Shown: positions 14,906-28,128, counted from the stretch's first letter. The stretch: 64,000 nucleotides of DNA from Campylorhamphus procurvoides (GCA_013396655.1 WBMV01004760.1:750046-814045), one strand, 5' to 3'. Notes: generated by a model from the letters alone, not told the origin. Numbers and translations are program-made.

Positions 14906-15004
14906 GTAGTGGAAAGTGTCCCTGGCTATGGCAGGAGGGTTGAAGCAAGCTGGTCTTTGAGGTCTCTTCCCACCCAAACCATTCTATGATTCTCTAATTC
15001 TCTG
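14906..15004 (+). mobile_element. CR1 LINE 3' end fragment
   Basis: About 100 bp match the 3' untranslated end of avian CR1 non-LTR retrotransposons as I know them. A 'gtggaaagtgtccctg..catggcagg.gggttg' block is followed by 'ggtctcttcccacccaaacc' and a tail of degenerate ATTCTATGAT/ATTCTCTGA units. The element is heavily 5'-truncated, as most avian CR1 copies are, and lies in the + orientation, sense to ERC2. No coding part is left. Its divergence from the consensus suggests a moderately old copy. Confidence 0.85.
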
Positions 15005-17524
15005 ATTTTAGAATGTTAGAAAATGAGAGAAGAAAAACATTAGGATGAGAAAATTCTTGGTTATTTGTTTGGAAAATGGAAATACCAATTATGTAGCTGA
15101 ATCAGTGAGAAAATAAGAGGTTAGAACTGAAATGCTGGAAAAGAATTAGGAGAGTCAGTAATAAATAACAGCGCTGTTTGTATGTGCTTATTTTAATGTG
15201 AAATATCTTCCAACCAGTTTTGTTTACCTCAGGGGTAATTTATTTGTAAATAATGACCATCTTTTTCCATCAGTACTCTGGACTGATGGCATTTTATCAG
15301 TTCACTGGGTATTTGTTGGAGTTGTTACACTGCAGAGTTTTAACACAGTTCTCAGCTCTTGATCACCAAGAAAGAACTATATGTGAGGTCACTGTTTTTC
15401 GTGTGATCCTATTTAACAAATTTGCAATTTGATTTCCTTTTACGTCTTTGATATGTGGCATATGAAGAGTGCGACATTGCCACAACTGGTCACAAATCAT
15501 CCCACAGAGAAAACATGTGGACAATCATAAATGTTGGCTGGACAACAGAAAATTGAACTTTCCAGGAGTCATAGGCCCTAGCTTAGATTTGGTAGATGGG
15601 TGTAGAAATTAGTCTTCTATCTCCAGCCCAGCTCTCTTTCTCCCTCTTATTTGATTCCCACATAGGAATTTCTTCATAGGCTTCTAACACCTTGGTAGTC
15701 TCCTCACACTCTGCGTGATGGATTTATTTTGTATCCTCTAGAGATGAACATGTCTTTTTTTACAAAGGTGTTTGTATTTCAGCTGGCAGTGTCCAGAAGG
15801 ATGGATGCCTGGGAAAGCCAATGATAAGGGAAAAAAGTCTTTGCTAACAATCATAATGGAATTACTTAAAGCGATATATGTACAAATAATTTAACAATAA
15901 ATTTCTGTATTTAATTATAGACAGATTCAGACCAGATTTTTCCCTTCCCAGGCATGCCTATCATGGGAGATATACCACTGTAGAGGCTTAGAACAAAAAA
16001 AAAAAGAAAAAAAAAGGAAGAATTTTCTCATGAGTTTTGCTGAATTAGTGACTGAACAATGCTTTAATATACCAGACCTCTTTCAGAGTAAGAAATATTG
16101 CAATAAGTTATAAACTTAGTTCAGCTCTGAATTATGCATTGTGTACTTAGGCCGTACTAGACCTATAGTATGTTTATCTGTTGACTTCCACTAAGATTTA
16201 GGGTCTATTTTGACTTAATAACTTGCTTTATTTTGTTTGACATATATTTTATGTCTCCCATGTGCATGGATACATAAGATACACAATCGTGGGTGAGGGT
16301 CTTGAGAGAAAGTGCAGTGCTATGAATGCTAATAATAGTGGTTGTTACATACACATCCATGTTTTTTTCTTGCCACTCCTTAACTGGTGTAGAAGCCTTA
16401 GTAAATGATAAGAAGAAATGAACTTATCTCATTATGCTTTTATTGTATTTTACTTGGCAAGTCCAAAACATTAAAAAAAAATTAAAAATCAGCATATCCT
16501 GCTGACATACAACTATTGTGTTGAGTGCAGAAAATCATTTTACAAAGTGTGCTGCTATTGGCATCCTATTCTACACCTCACTTTGTGCGTCTGGGCTATT
16601 AAAAGGGCTTAGTGAACAAGTCTGTGAGCATATAGAGTGCTCTTAACTTCAGGTATGATTTATAATATGATGCAGATCAATTGCACTTATTTGATATTAG
16701 AGATTGTGAGAATATATACATTTTAGAATACAAAAAGTTTTCAGCAGTTTGATCTTTGTTGTTAGAGAAAGATTAAAGCTAAACTGTGTCTAGAAATTCT
16801 TTGGCTTCTGCATTCTGTGTCTTTTAGCTTTTCCACATTTGGCTTCCTTTTACTTCATAGTTTATAAAGGAAGTCAAGGGCAAACTGCTGTTGTTATGGA
16901 GCCCTCCTGCTCAGTGCACTGCTGAAGCTAATCACTGCTTTCTTGGAGATGTATATAAGAAGATTAAATAAAAAAATTCTGGACTTTTAGTGGAGGAAGT
17001 GTAATCCTCTGGGTTTACTAAGGTTTTAAGTGAGGTGACAGGGCAATCCTTGACATTTTGTCAAAGATGATAGAGGAATAAACAAAAAGAAAGAAAATTC
17101 CAGCAACAAGTCCAAACCAAGGAAGCAATCTGTCCAAAGACATCTTTCAATCCAGTGGAGTTCTTTGGGAAAATGGGGAATCTTGTATTGTCTAGCTTTG
17201 GTCTTGCTTTTCTAATATGTTGTGCCCTCCAGAAGAGCCAGTGAGGTTCTGTGAGGGGAAGCTGATTTTAAAGAGTTAGTGTGGGTATGCATTGGTTTAT
17301 TTGAAAATCTGGCTGCTTTCCTATCCTAGATGAGCAACCCTGAATGTAGGACTGTGAGTATGGAATTGTGGGAGATCTGACTGATCTTTTGCCCACCTGA
17401 TTCCTTTTTATAAAGTCCATGGGCATCAAAAAACAGGACCTGAAAACAGTGCACTGCCTTTTGAGACCATCAATCCAAGGTCAGTTGAATTCTATGAAGT
17501 GAATAGCATAAAATTGTTTATTCC

Positions 17525-17552
17525 ACAGAATGAATTTCATTCTGTACAGAAT
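17525..17552. repeat. Two overlapping small palindromes (ACAGAAT/ATTCTGT)
   Basis: ACAGAATGAA and TTCATTCTGT, separated by one T, form a near-perfect hairpin (17525-17545). The last ATTCTGT immediately starts a second palindrome ATTCTGTACAGAAT (17539-17552). The word ACAGAAT therefore occurs three times in alternating orientation. Confidence 0.85.
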
Positions 17553-19622
17553 AGGCCTTCTGCTATGGGGTAGGTCGTTCTGTAGGGTAGGTTTTTCCCC
17601 ATTGAGATGGTTGGTGTGATAATGAATAATTCAGATCAGTCTTCTCCTGTGGAACTCTGGTAAACGCATTCTGGTGCAGAAGAGAGATGTGAGTGGTTTG
17701 ACTCCATTTTAAGAAGCTGTTGAGAAGGTTTGCAGGAGTGCAGTGTCAGAAACACGCTGACTGACTGAGGCTGATCTTCCTGTTCTACAGAGCAATGCAA
17801 GCTTGACTTGTAGGAACTCCAGAATACTGCAGCAATACATCACTATCTGAAACAATTACCCTTGTCAGGTCTTGTTAGCTGGGATGCAGCCCTGAGCTGA
17901 TGTAGCTGGGATCCTCCTACTCTGGAGTTACTTAATTTGTGCGAGGTCATGGCTGCACACGAGCCCTTTGAGCTGGCAAACATCACGTGAACAAGGTAGA
18001 CTTCACTGCCATTCTTGCCTTTGCCTAACTTCTCAACTGTGTTACCTGTGGTTCTAGTTTACAAAGTTGATTTCACCTTTATATTACTGTGTTTGTCATA
18101 TTGTCTGACATTGTAGCTTTCAAAAGGCCAAGGAAAAAGTGTATCTGGAGAACAAGCTATTAAAACGCTGAACTATTTGTGGAGACTTTGCAATGGAAAT
18201 ATCATTTATCATCCTAAGCAGTTATTTCAGGATCAAGCTGAGGGTGATGTTCCAGGCAATGTAACATGATTATTCCTTCCTTAGGAGCTAGACAATCTAT
18301 CCTTTTCCAAAATGATTATATATTGATGACTGAAAAGAAAAGCTTGACAAACTGCAGTGAAAATAGCATCCCCCTTGAGAAAGTTTGTTTGATAAAATTA
18401 TGAGCTCCTACTATAAATTCACTATTGCACTTTTTCCATGTTTTTTGATCACTGAGAAAAAATTTCCATGATCAAAATAAATCTGACATGTTGAAAATGG
18501 AAAGTCTTCCTACCCTGATAAACCCACGGCTTCTATGATTTCAAGATTTTGTCCGCTATTTTGCCATGATTTGCTTTTCATATACAAAATTGGCTTTGAA
18601 TTGCTGTTTCCTCAGTACAAAATATTGAGTTATAGGATATGTATTCATGTAGAAATTGGGAAAAAAATTCTGCGAATGCACTCCTGAGTAAAGATCTGTT
18701 AATTTTCATATTAAAAGTGTCCTCAGTAAGGATAAAACCCAATCACATGCATAAATAGTAGGTTTCCTTTTCAGAGGAAATATGCTGTCTGACAGCTCTT
18801 GCAGACAGCCAGGGGATTTGCCTCATTTGGAAGGTGCAGCACTGACGTATCTTTGATTTGCTCGATGCTCCCACTGTGCTCCAATCCTGCAAGAAAGTAA
18901 TTATGGAAGATTAAGAAATATTTGTAACTAAATACTGTTTTTTTAAAAAATTTTCAGTCGAACCAAACTATGATCCACCCCTGCCAATGTTTGTGTTACT
19001 TGCTTTTTAGAATGCAAGTACTTCTGCTGACTTTTCTCACACACATTTGTAATCGCTGACAGCATCAGAGCTTGGGATGTTCCCAAATGAGAGCTGTAAA
19101 CTTCATTATTAATATAGAGCATGATGGATTTCTTAGGAAAAGCCCCCAAAATTCAGTGTTATTTAATGATACTGGTAGAGGAAGCTTTGAAATCTCTGTT
19201 GAAGATGATGATATACAAGTTGAAAGTGCTAAAACACAGACCTACCATATATAGTTTTTTAAGAGGAAAGGCCTTTTGCTAGGTGAACAGGGACATTATT
19301 TATTGACAATATATGTCTGCACAGTAAGGGATAATAAATCCACATAGAAAAGCAGCCACAAAATAATTTTACTATTACAGTTGGTGTCCTGGGCTAGATT
19401 AGTCCCTGTTTTTTTTTCTGGTAGATCAGTAGAATGGCACTAGGGATTAATTTATCACTTATAAAAACACCCATTCCTCAACTGTAGCTCCCAAAGCCAT
19501 CACCTTCTCTTGTATCAGAATACAGCCAAATGTTGTGTATCTATGTACATATATGCTGATTTTACGTGCCTTTTGGCAGAAGTTACCATAACATACCATT
19601 GCTCATTCCAGATGTTGTAAAA

Positions 19623-19646
19623 AATAAGATGCTTAAGCATCTTATT
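19623..19646. repeat. 24-bp perfect palindrome
   Basis: The arm AATAAGATGCTT is followed without spacer by its reverse complement AAGCATCTTATT. Beyond it the partly similar 'gcttaatgc' and 'aaatgcatt' follow, so the neighbourhood is enriched in small GCTTAA/ATGCAT words. No transposon ends or target duplication are obvious. Confidence 0.97.
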
Positions 19647-22326
19647 GCTTAATGCAAAAAATGCATTCCTATTTTGTAGACTGGAATTGACCCAGAAAGA
19701 AACAAGCATTTAATAGTAACAAAGATTTAAAAGTTTTAAATAACTGTGTATATATCTACAATTAAGAAACAGATTTGCAGAATTTTCTAAAATGACATGG
19801 GCAATAATGGAAAACTTTCTCATGGCAGTCTAGAAGTTCTATCAGTACTAGCTTTTGTGGTTCATACCTTGGGTCACCTGTCATAAGAATGTTCCTATAT
19901 GAGATCTGTAAGGAGGTATAGAAGAGAGGCTCAGGAATCTAGGTAGCCTTCTTTTAATTCCTCTGAAGCAGGAGCATCTTCATTACTCATCCTCTCAGGA
20001 ATGTTTGTTGGAAAAGCTGAAAACAAGGTGTATCACTGTGTTGAAAGCACATGAGTTTCCAGCACCCTGGTTGGTGAAGGGTTGAGATGTTACCAGCAAT
20101 ATATTCTGTTTGCCACAGGTTGATTACCACTTACCAAGGTACATTCTTCAGAAAGCCCATTGAGCTTCTATCTGTATCTTAAATGCTTAAATACAGTTTT
20201 TTTCCCCTAATTTGTCTTTAAACAACTTTCCCCAAGTGATTTGTAGAATGTAGGAGAGGGGCAAGAGGCACATCATCATCTCATGTCTGGTGCTCTTACT
20301 GTACTGGGCAGTCAGTACTGGATGTGTTAGTACAGGACATGTGAAACTGTGTTCTGGGGAAATGTATAAGGTTGCTGGGAGCAGGTAAGGAGATCAAAGG
20401 TGTGTGGCAATTTTCAGTCACTGTGTCCACAGGCACAGAGCAGCTCCCTTTTACTGTGCATGTTGTGTTAGCAGTTCATCTTTCTCTGAAAGCCCTGCCC
20501 TGCTTGCAGTTAACCAAGATTCATTACCTCTACTCCAGCATTCCATGTCTGCACAGTAAGAGGTGCTGAGTTGTCTTCCTGTTTTCATCATCTACCTTCA
20601 AATGTGCTTAATGCATTGCCTGTTGACAATAATTGTTTCCTTGATAGCCTAGATTTCTTTTGCATATGCTGGCAAGGATATAAGAACCTAGAAGTATAAA
20701 ACTGTACATTCTCATACAGTGTCAAATTCTCCAAATAGCATTTACAGTATCACAGATGAGAGATGTTATGCATCCTCTGTGGAATTATTTTTGTAACTGC
20801 AACATGGAGAGAAAGCGTATTAAGTTTTTTCACCTTCACTGGTATCAGTACAAAATTTCCTTGTGGTGTAGTAAGAGAATAATAATGAAACTGCCTTAAG
20901 TTTTAGTTCACATGGTATCATTTCAAGATATGCATGTTAATGGAGAGGAGTCTATGTCAGAGGCAGCCTGAAGGAGTTTATTGAAATTTTAAGTGCTGAG
21001 CAGGCCAGTTAGTCAAATCTGTATCCCAAAAGCTCTGAACTACAGACGAATATTCGATGTTACTCCTGTAAATTAAAATTATCTCTTAATTTAATGCCAC
21101 AGTTCTTTGCTGCTTAGCATAGTAGTGAGGAATTTATAAACAAATAATAATGAGACACTGAATTTTTTGAAGTAGTTTTTCCTAAGAGAAAAATACAGAA
21201 TGAATGACTGTCATAACTCTAGATCTTTTAATTATAAAGCAACACCCTCCTAATATTTAATTGGGAGAAAATTACGATAGAAACAAGTTTTTTGTTAGTT
21301 CACATACTTCTTCACCACCCACCCCCCCGTTCTTTGGCTGCATTTTGCAAAGTTCAGCAGTCGAGCATGACTTAAAAAACAGTCAAGTTCCCTTAGGGAC
21401 ACTTTGGGGATTAGAGACATACTGTAGTAGAAAATGTAAACATGATAGAGCAAAGAGCAAGGTCATGCAGAGCACTGTCTGTTAGCAGAAGATCTTAAAA
21501 TTGATTCACTGCTTCTCTATAAATTCTCTCTGCAGAGAAATAATGATCTCTGACATATAGACTGGGGGATCATTCTTGCAGGAAGGTTTTGCATAAAGTG
21601 CAGTTGCTTAAGAAGACTAGAAAGATGACACTTTCAAATAATCAGTTAGGTTATTCCAGTCCAGAATTAATGGTTGTAATGGAAAGGCTTGTTAGACTTA
21701 AAAACTATCAAGATGAGGTGAATTACTGTAACCTGAAGAAGTTTCTAAATTTGCTAACATTATGGATTTATGTTGTGCTTTAAGGAAGGACAGAAAGTGA
21801 AGCCCAGGAGAGGACAACTGCAGTATAATTGATCTAAGGTACCAGTAAATCCCAAACTCCTTGAACTGAACTTTTGGCCACAACATCAAAAATCACCATT
21901 TATTTTGAGTATAAAACTGGTTTGCCTTAAGTGTATTGCTTTTTAGAGCAGTCTGGCATCATCAGTGTTGAGTGTGTGTGTTTATCCGCTTTTGCAAATC
22001 ATTATTACCATGACTTCGGTTTAAAGCAATATTTCCATTCCTGTCTCCCCCCACTTTTGAAGCCATGGTGAGGCCTATCTCTGTAGGCAGCATAGATGAG
22101 TTGACTGATGGACACATTCTTATGTGGTCCTGAGTTAACATCCACTGTGGAAAAGGCAGAAGTGCCATGTCTGCCTGCCAGTGCTGAGGTTTGTCACTGG
22201 AAGTATGAAGGGTTACAAAAGATTCTAATTTTTTAAAGTATTTGCTTAACCTGCTTACATCTCTCAATTTTTGGAGTACCAGGCCTTTAAATAGGACAGG
22301 TTTGTTCAGGTTAAAAATCTGGGAAG

Positions 22327-22340
22327 TTTTTTTTTTTTTT
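22327..22340. repeat. T14 homopolymer
   Basis: There is an uninterrupted run of 14 T with no adjacent retroposon body. Comparable runs of 11-13 bases occur at 27943-27953, 41791-41803 and 57243-57255. Confidence 0.95.
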
Positions 22341-22540
22341 GAAGATGTGTTTTTTAGTCAAGGAACAGAATAGAGATATTGGAATGCTAAAACAACTGAT
22401 AGTTGCTGTTTTCTGAAGATTGAATAAGATTCTAGGGAACATGAAGAAGGTTACAGAACATTTGTGACCCTTTCCCAACTCCTACAACCACAAATGGTTG
22501 GGATTTAAGGGAGGATCTTACAAGTAAGAATCTAACTGTT

Positions 22541-22663
22541 CCTGACCAGCAAAGCACTTAAGCACTTACTCAGCTGAAACATGTGGGCAGTTCTACTGAA
22601 TCCAGATCTGATTTGCTTGTGAGAAGGCACATGTTTAAATGCTTAGGTGAAGAGGAGCAGACC
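22541..22663. mobile_element. Probable palindromic ancient DNA-element (MITE) relic
   Basis: The left half contains 'gaccagcaaagcacttaagc' and the right half 'cacatgtttaaatgctt' followed by 'gagcagacc', which are rough inverted copies of each other. I know this AGCAAAGCACTTAAGCAC / GTGCTTAAGTGCTTTGCT design as an old non-autonomous palindromic repeat shared by birds, turtles and mammals. The middle is degraded and only the ends are recognisable. The family name is not given because I cannot verify it. Confidence 0.45.
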
Positions 22664-25514
22664 ACTCTGTGGCTTTCAGGACTTGACCCAATTACTCAAG
22701 AAAAAAGTCCTTAAGGGGATTCTGTAGACTTGGAGTATAATCCCTAATGGGGATTGCAGGTTTTTGAGTGCCTTTTTCTACACTCTTGACTCAGTGAACC
22801 ATTAGAATCACTTGTTTCTATTATGAATTGTATATTCATGTGTTTCTTTCACAGTCTCTCTCACTTATTATTCTTTATAAACTGTGTCTTCAGTAATTTG
22901 GAAAATTACCTTTGCTAGTTTTAACTCAGTGGCACTGTATGGGGAAAAAGTTTTGTCTGTTTGTTTTTTTAACAATGTCCATGTTATCATGAGGGGAAAC
23001 ACCACATTTGGGGTGAAGAAAGAACCATATTTAATCAGTCAATTTCAAATATATTAGATAATGAAGCAATTCATTGTGATCCAGAAATTCTGGGATAAAG
23101 AAGAGACAGAAATTCTGGTGAGTGATTGAAATTTTGGATAGAAAAATTATTTTGGCAGCTTTGCTCCAACTCCTCACAGTGAAAAACCCCTGACCAGAGA
23201 GCACATTTCTCAAGTCCTGTACTTGACACATGTAGTGAGGGATTCTGGTGCAGAGATCTAAACTGATAGAACAGAGCCATTTAGAATAACAAATGAAATT
23301 ATCATTACCATGTTTTTACTTTCCCAAGATAGTGTGAAATCATTTTCCTAATTCTCAAGTTTTAGGTGGATCTCTTGATTCTAATCAGTGACTCCAGGAC
23401 ACAACATGCAAGTTATTTTTGATAAGGTGCAAACATTACTTTAATTTCTGGTCATACTTTATATATCTTGATATTAATCTTTCAATATTGAGGTAGCTGT
23501 TTATCACTTTTACTTCTTTTTATTAACTAGTTTTTATTGGATGCATCTGAGGTACAGAAAAAGTTGCATCTTTCCAAAAGTGGCACTAATGATGGAACTG
23601 TTTGTATAAGTGAGTTTTGGGAACTGAAATCCATCTCTTAACAGCAGTTCTTCCCTTTGGCAGTACTTCCCCCACGGTGAACTCGGTAGGATTCTGTGCA
23701 GAGGGATGGCTTGCAGTCAAGTACCCACACTTGTTACGTTACACAGCAATCCCTATCCAGTCTTAAAAAGGCTCATTTGAAGCAGAACTGTCGTCTATCC
23801 TTTGTAATAGAGATTGCATTTTATCTATTGAGTTTTTGCTTTATCACAGTTTTTCTACATTGTTAAAGTAGAATCTGCAAATTCATACTTTATTGCTGCA
23901 TTATACATGTTTAATCCATAGCACAGAATCAATAGATTTGCAAGAAAGTACTGTATATAAAGCAAACCTGAAGATTTAGTGAGCTTTGGAGCTTTTGTAA
24001 GGGTAAAGAGAACCCTGCCATCCTACACACGTGAGATCAGTAAGGAGAAATTTTATTTTGGATGGTTTTGCGTTGCAGATTAATTAGCTGCACACATACC
24101 ATGTAATTACAGTTCTGCTAAATAGCATGATCAGGTTTGAAAAAAAAAGAAAATTGGGCTCTTGATGAAGAAAATGTCTGATGCTCTTTTCCATTTATCC
24201 TAATACTCCTTTTTCCCTCTTATCTAACCCCTGTTTGTCTGGGACATGTACCTGGTCCCCCTGGCTCTAAGCAAAACTAATTTATTTCCTTTTCACTGCT
24301 TGCTTAAGAAACAAGACTGGGTGTCTCCTGAACTCACTTTTGCTCTATGCTTCAGTCTCCTTCCCTTGTAAGTCATTCCATATGTTTATTGTATGTGTCA
24401 AATTTTTCAAACTGTTATTTCTAGATTGTTTTATTTAAGATTTATTTTTAAACTGGCAAATACAAATTCAGGGAGCCTGCCTCTGTGTGGACCAGTGTTG
24501 ACACCCTGTGGCTAACTAGATTAAGTCACAGATGAGTATTTAATAGGGATATCCTATGGGACATCTCCCAGACTTTACTGCTTGAATACAGTAGTCTCAT
24601 AACCAAGCTTTGTACTAACTGTTTCTGCTCTCGTTTCCTCAAGGGAATGTGTGAAAATAGCACAATAATATATTGAATAACAACTGAATATTATGGCTAC
24701 TTTTTTTGAATCCTGATTCAGTACTTTTAACTGCTTCTATGCTAAAGGAGGGCTGGATGCCAGGTGTACAAAAGCATTATGTGATGTGTGGTGAAGGTGT
24801 CTTTTAAACAGTCATAAAATCAATGTTCTATTCATTGACCATTCCAAACATTCAGTTACAAAATCTTTAACTCTTTTTTACTGCTGTTGTGGATATGGAA
24901 TTTCTCTGGAAATTGTTGCTATATAATTTATTTTATATCTTAATGTCTGTCTTTACATTAAGTGCAGTGCTTCAACTTTAAAACAAAGCAGTAATTCAGA
25001 GTAGCACCACTGAATGCAGAGGCTTTAAGCAACTGGGAGTAATGTGTACTTTAAGCACTGATAAAAATGTGGGGTTTTAATAACATCCATTTGACTTTTC
25101 CTATAGATTTAGGACATCATGGGAAAATATAAAGCTTAGATTTTTTTTAAATTTTTTTTTTTACTCTTGTTATTTAGCTGTGTAGTGAAGGCATAAAAAA
25201 GGTCATGTACCATTCAAAATACTTTTTTATCATTCTTTAAGGAAACTCCTTGTGTGAAGCCAAGAAATAAAGCAAACCTCAGAATAACTTTACCATTCAT
25301 GAAGTCAAAGCCTGAATCTTTGCCAGCACAGTTAGTGTGTTCATCAAGTACTCACGAATAGGAAATCATACCCTCTTTAGGCACCCAAGTGAAATGTTGG
25401 CCCTTATAGCATAACCTCATGGACTGGTTCACATCAAGAAGTACAATTTTTTTTACATTTCTTCATAATTTCTCTCCTTTCTTCATCTGTGTTAGTCTTT
25501 CTTCCCCTCTGCCT

Positions 25515-25840
25515 CCACACACTCACACTTCCATAGGGAATGCTCTTGCACCAGCTCTCTTAAGCTGCCCAGCACAAAGGAGGGGTGAGAGGGAATCTCT
25601 CAAGTGAGCAGGTGCCAAGCCAGTTAAGACTTTGTAGATCAAACCTCACACTTTCAGTCTCACCCAGAAGTTGGCAGCCAGCCAGTGCAGGTCATGGAGT
25701 GTTGGTGTAAAGATCTCTGTCTCAAATATACGATTTACTAACTGGATTGCTGCCTTTTGCATTAGCTCAGATTTCCCCTTGCATCAGCACTGGAGTTGCC
25801 TCCTGTTGAGCACATTGCAATAATTAGCCTAAGAGGGCAT
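25515..25840 (-). mobile_element. Ancient L2/CR1-clade LINE relic, reverse transcriptase C-terminus
   Basis: Read on the minus strand, this stretch keeps the order of motifs found at the C-terminal end of L2-type LINE reverse transcriptases. A degraded copy of 'LDYCNALY' reads ANYCNVLN. It is followed by QKAAIQLVNR (compare 'QNAAARLLT'), then TPTLHDLHWL, FWVRLKV, a stop, GLIYKVLTGLAP, and later GARAFPM (compare 'GDRAFS'). At least one in-frame stop and small indels show it is dead. The corresponding + strand DNA ('ggcagccagccagtgcagg', 'gccttttgcattagct', 'cacattgcaataattagcct') is a pattern I know from reptile genomes. It is antisense to ERC2. No other LINE2 piece was seen in the window. Confidence 0.75.
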
Positions 25841-27031
25841 TTTAGATTAAATTCTTACCTAATTTTACACCCTCTGCAGTGCCAGTTATCCCAGTCAGTA
25901 TATATGGTTTGTAAATCAGCAGAGTTGTGCTATTAGTTGTTGGCACCTGGCAGCCATTTGGAGTGGCCTTTTCTCTATGACTGTACTAACTAGGAGTCTT
26001 CCCCTCTTCCTTTAATAAATTGTATGCCAGCTCTTTGTGGACGTTGTACCCACTGATGCTACATGACTTATGTTATCCATTAAGAATAATTTTTAAATCT
26101 ATTAAAGCTTCCATGATTCCAGTTTTGTTATGCTGTAAAGGAATACTGAAAAATAAAAAATTTATTTTCTTGAGTTAACTGAAGGGTTTTGTGGAAAACA
26201 GCTAGTTGAGCCTTTTATTTCCTTATCTCTTCATGAGTAATTCACCGCACCAGTCCTTGAGGTAAAATTAATTTAATATGGTCTGCTTGAAATTTCTCCT
26301 TTCATATTAACCCTCAAGACTGGGCAGAAAGCTGCCCCTGTGAAATCCTCTGTGGGTCCCATGACCCCCAAGATGATCCTCCCACTTTAAATAACACCAC
26401 AGTCCAAAAGGCTCTGTCACTTCAAATTTATGCAACCCATGCTGCTTTTGCTGTGCTGAAGATTTTCCTTATGGTTTTGAGGGAGAACAGGTCTGCCTTG
26501 TGAGCTTCCCCCCCATCTCCCTTTAACCTCTCGAATCTCTTTGCCTGGTTTCAAGTTTCATTACATATACTTTGACCAGCTCTACTTGTTGCCTGTTTTA
26601 GACTTTTGCATTCCAGTTATTATATTCACTTGGGAATAAAAGCTTGGTGTGCTATAAATTTACTTTTCTTTTACAAGAAACAGAATATAGTTCTTTGGAA
26701 GTTAATCTATTGTCCCCATTTGTCTGATAACCTTTGGGCTGTTTTTTCCTTTGAGAAAGTGAGTGAAAACATATTTTGGTGTCCTTGTAACAAAGTATTT
26801 TGGTATAAGGCACCAAAGTGTAGGGATTTACTGTATTTTAATATATTCTTACAAGCAAAGATCTCTAAGACATAGCATTTAGAAATGTTTAGACAATGGA
26901 CAATTAATTTAACCAAAATACAATGTGGATTTTCATTGAATTGTTTTTTTCTTTTACAATGGGAAAATATTTCTTCTCTTTAAGTGTGTTACTCTTCATA
27001 ATCCTTCATAAAACTTGAAAGTGTCAGTCAT

Positions 27032-27089
27032 CTAGATAATTGAAAACATAAAATAAACTTAAGGCTCATATAGTTGTTCAATTATCTAG
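27032..27089. repeat. 13-bp inverted repeat with 32-base loop
   Basis: CTAGATAATTGAA at 27032-27044 is matched by its exact reverse complement TTCAATTATCTAG at 27077-27089. The loop between is AT-rich with 'ggctcatatagttg'. It shares the word TCTAGATAA with the 28-bp palindrome 1.4 kb downstream. No target-site duplication is clear. Confidence 0.9.
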
Positions 27090-28034
27090 TGAGTACATTT
27101 AAAGACTTAAAAATTATAGCAAAAATGTTTTTTTCCTCAAGTCTTTTTTTGCTTCTAATTATGCACTAAGGAAAAAAAAACCCAGATTTTACAGTTAGTG
27201 AGGTTAAAATATTCTCTTGTGTTTAGTCTTTCATCTTGAGTTTTGAGAAGATGAACTACCATGTTTATCATACTTATTTTGACCTTAACCTTTTTTTAAT
27301 GAAAGAGACTTAAAATGTCCCAGCTGGCATGTCTCCCACTGTTGTGAAAAAAAAGAAGAAAGAAAACTTTGAGTAGTTCTTCCTGTGCAGTAGTTGTAGC
27401 AGGATGAATAAAACCTTATAATGTCTTAAGCAGAGAGTCAGTAATCTGTTATTTGGAGATGGAATTTGAGACATGTCTTGCCCCAGTTTGTTATGAAACT
27501 TATGAACAAGCAGTGTAGACAAAAAAGGCAGAAAATGTATGAATAAATATAGAAAAACAATAAAATATTCTTCTTTATTTTTATTATTTTAAATAATAAA
27601 TACAATCCCAACACTCACTATAACGTCTTTACAACTTCTAGTGTAAGGTAGTTTGGCTCCATGCAAGGTTTACATACCAGACCATGAAGTGTGAACTAGG
27701 ACATTCCCTGTGTTTTTAGTGGAATTTATGAAATGTGTGCTGGCTGGAGACCTGATTTAAGGAACATTATGTAAACCTCTGTACCTTACTTATAAAAGCA
27801 CACTGAAATTACAGGTGAGGATTGGTTCTGAGAACATGTTCTCATATTATATCAGAAGGGCATCTCTTCATGTGAATCAGCAGGTTCTGCTTTGGTGCAA
27901 AAGTAATGAAGTGCAGGTCCCCTTTTTTCTTTTTTTATTGGCTTTTTTTTTTTCTTATAAATGTGTCTTGCATCAAATGTACAGGAGGTGAGATATAGTT
28001 ATCTTACTGTCTATATCAGATGTCTCTTAGTGAC

Positions 28035-28128
28035 TGTTGTCTGAGAGAGTGCTTTGGAATGGAGAACGCCTCGCTCCAGATCGCTTCCTCACGGCTGTGG
28101 GAGCCACTGTAAGGCTTCTCAGACAACA
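28035..28128. repeat. 12-bp inverted repeat, 70-base loop
   Basis: TGTTGTCTGAGA at 28035-28046 pairs perfectly with TCTCAGACAACA at 28117-28128. Outside the arms, 'gac' and 'gcagt' partly extend the match. The enclosed loop is richer in G+C and CpG than the surrounding intron ('aacgcctcgctccagatcgc', 'cacggctgtgg'). A chance 60-codon open frame covers it on the minus strand. Confidence 0.85.

Larger units (their letters stand above)
15005..22540. other. Intronic stretch, only small palindromes
   Basis: No gene was recognised. An A-rich patch at about 15992-16015 has no retroposon body upstream. The palindromes at 17525 and 19623 are listed separately. Open frames near 19.0-19.25 kb and 21.6-22.3 kb are 60-101 codons long and unrelated to any family I know. 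Confidence 0.6.

Noticed and set aside
15992..16015. A-rich tract that might mark a processed pseudogene or LINE tail
   Set aside because: There is no gene-like or retroposon-like body upstream and no target duplication.
19072..19254. 60-codon + frame with an acidic end (EDDDIQVES)
   Set aside because: It has a non-ATG start and no splice signals or homology known to me; short enough to be chance.
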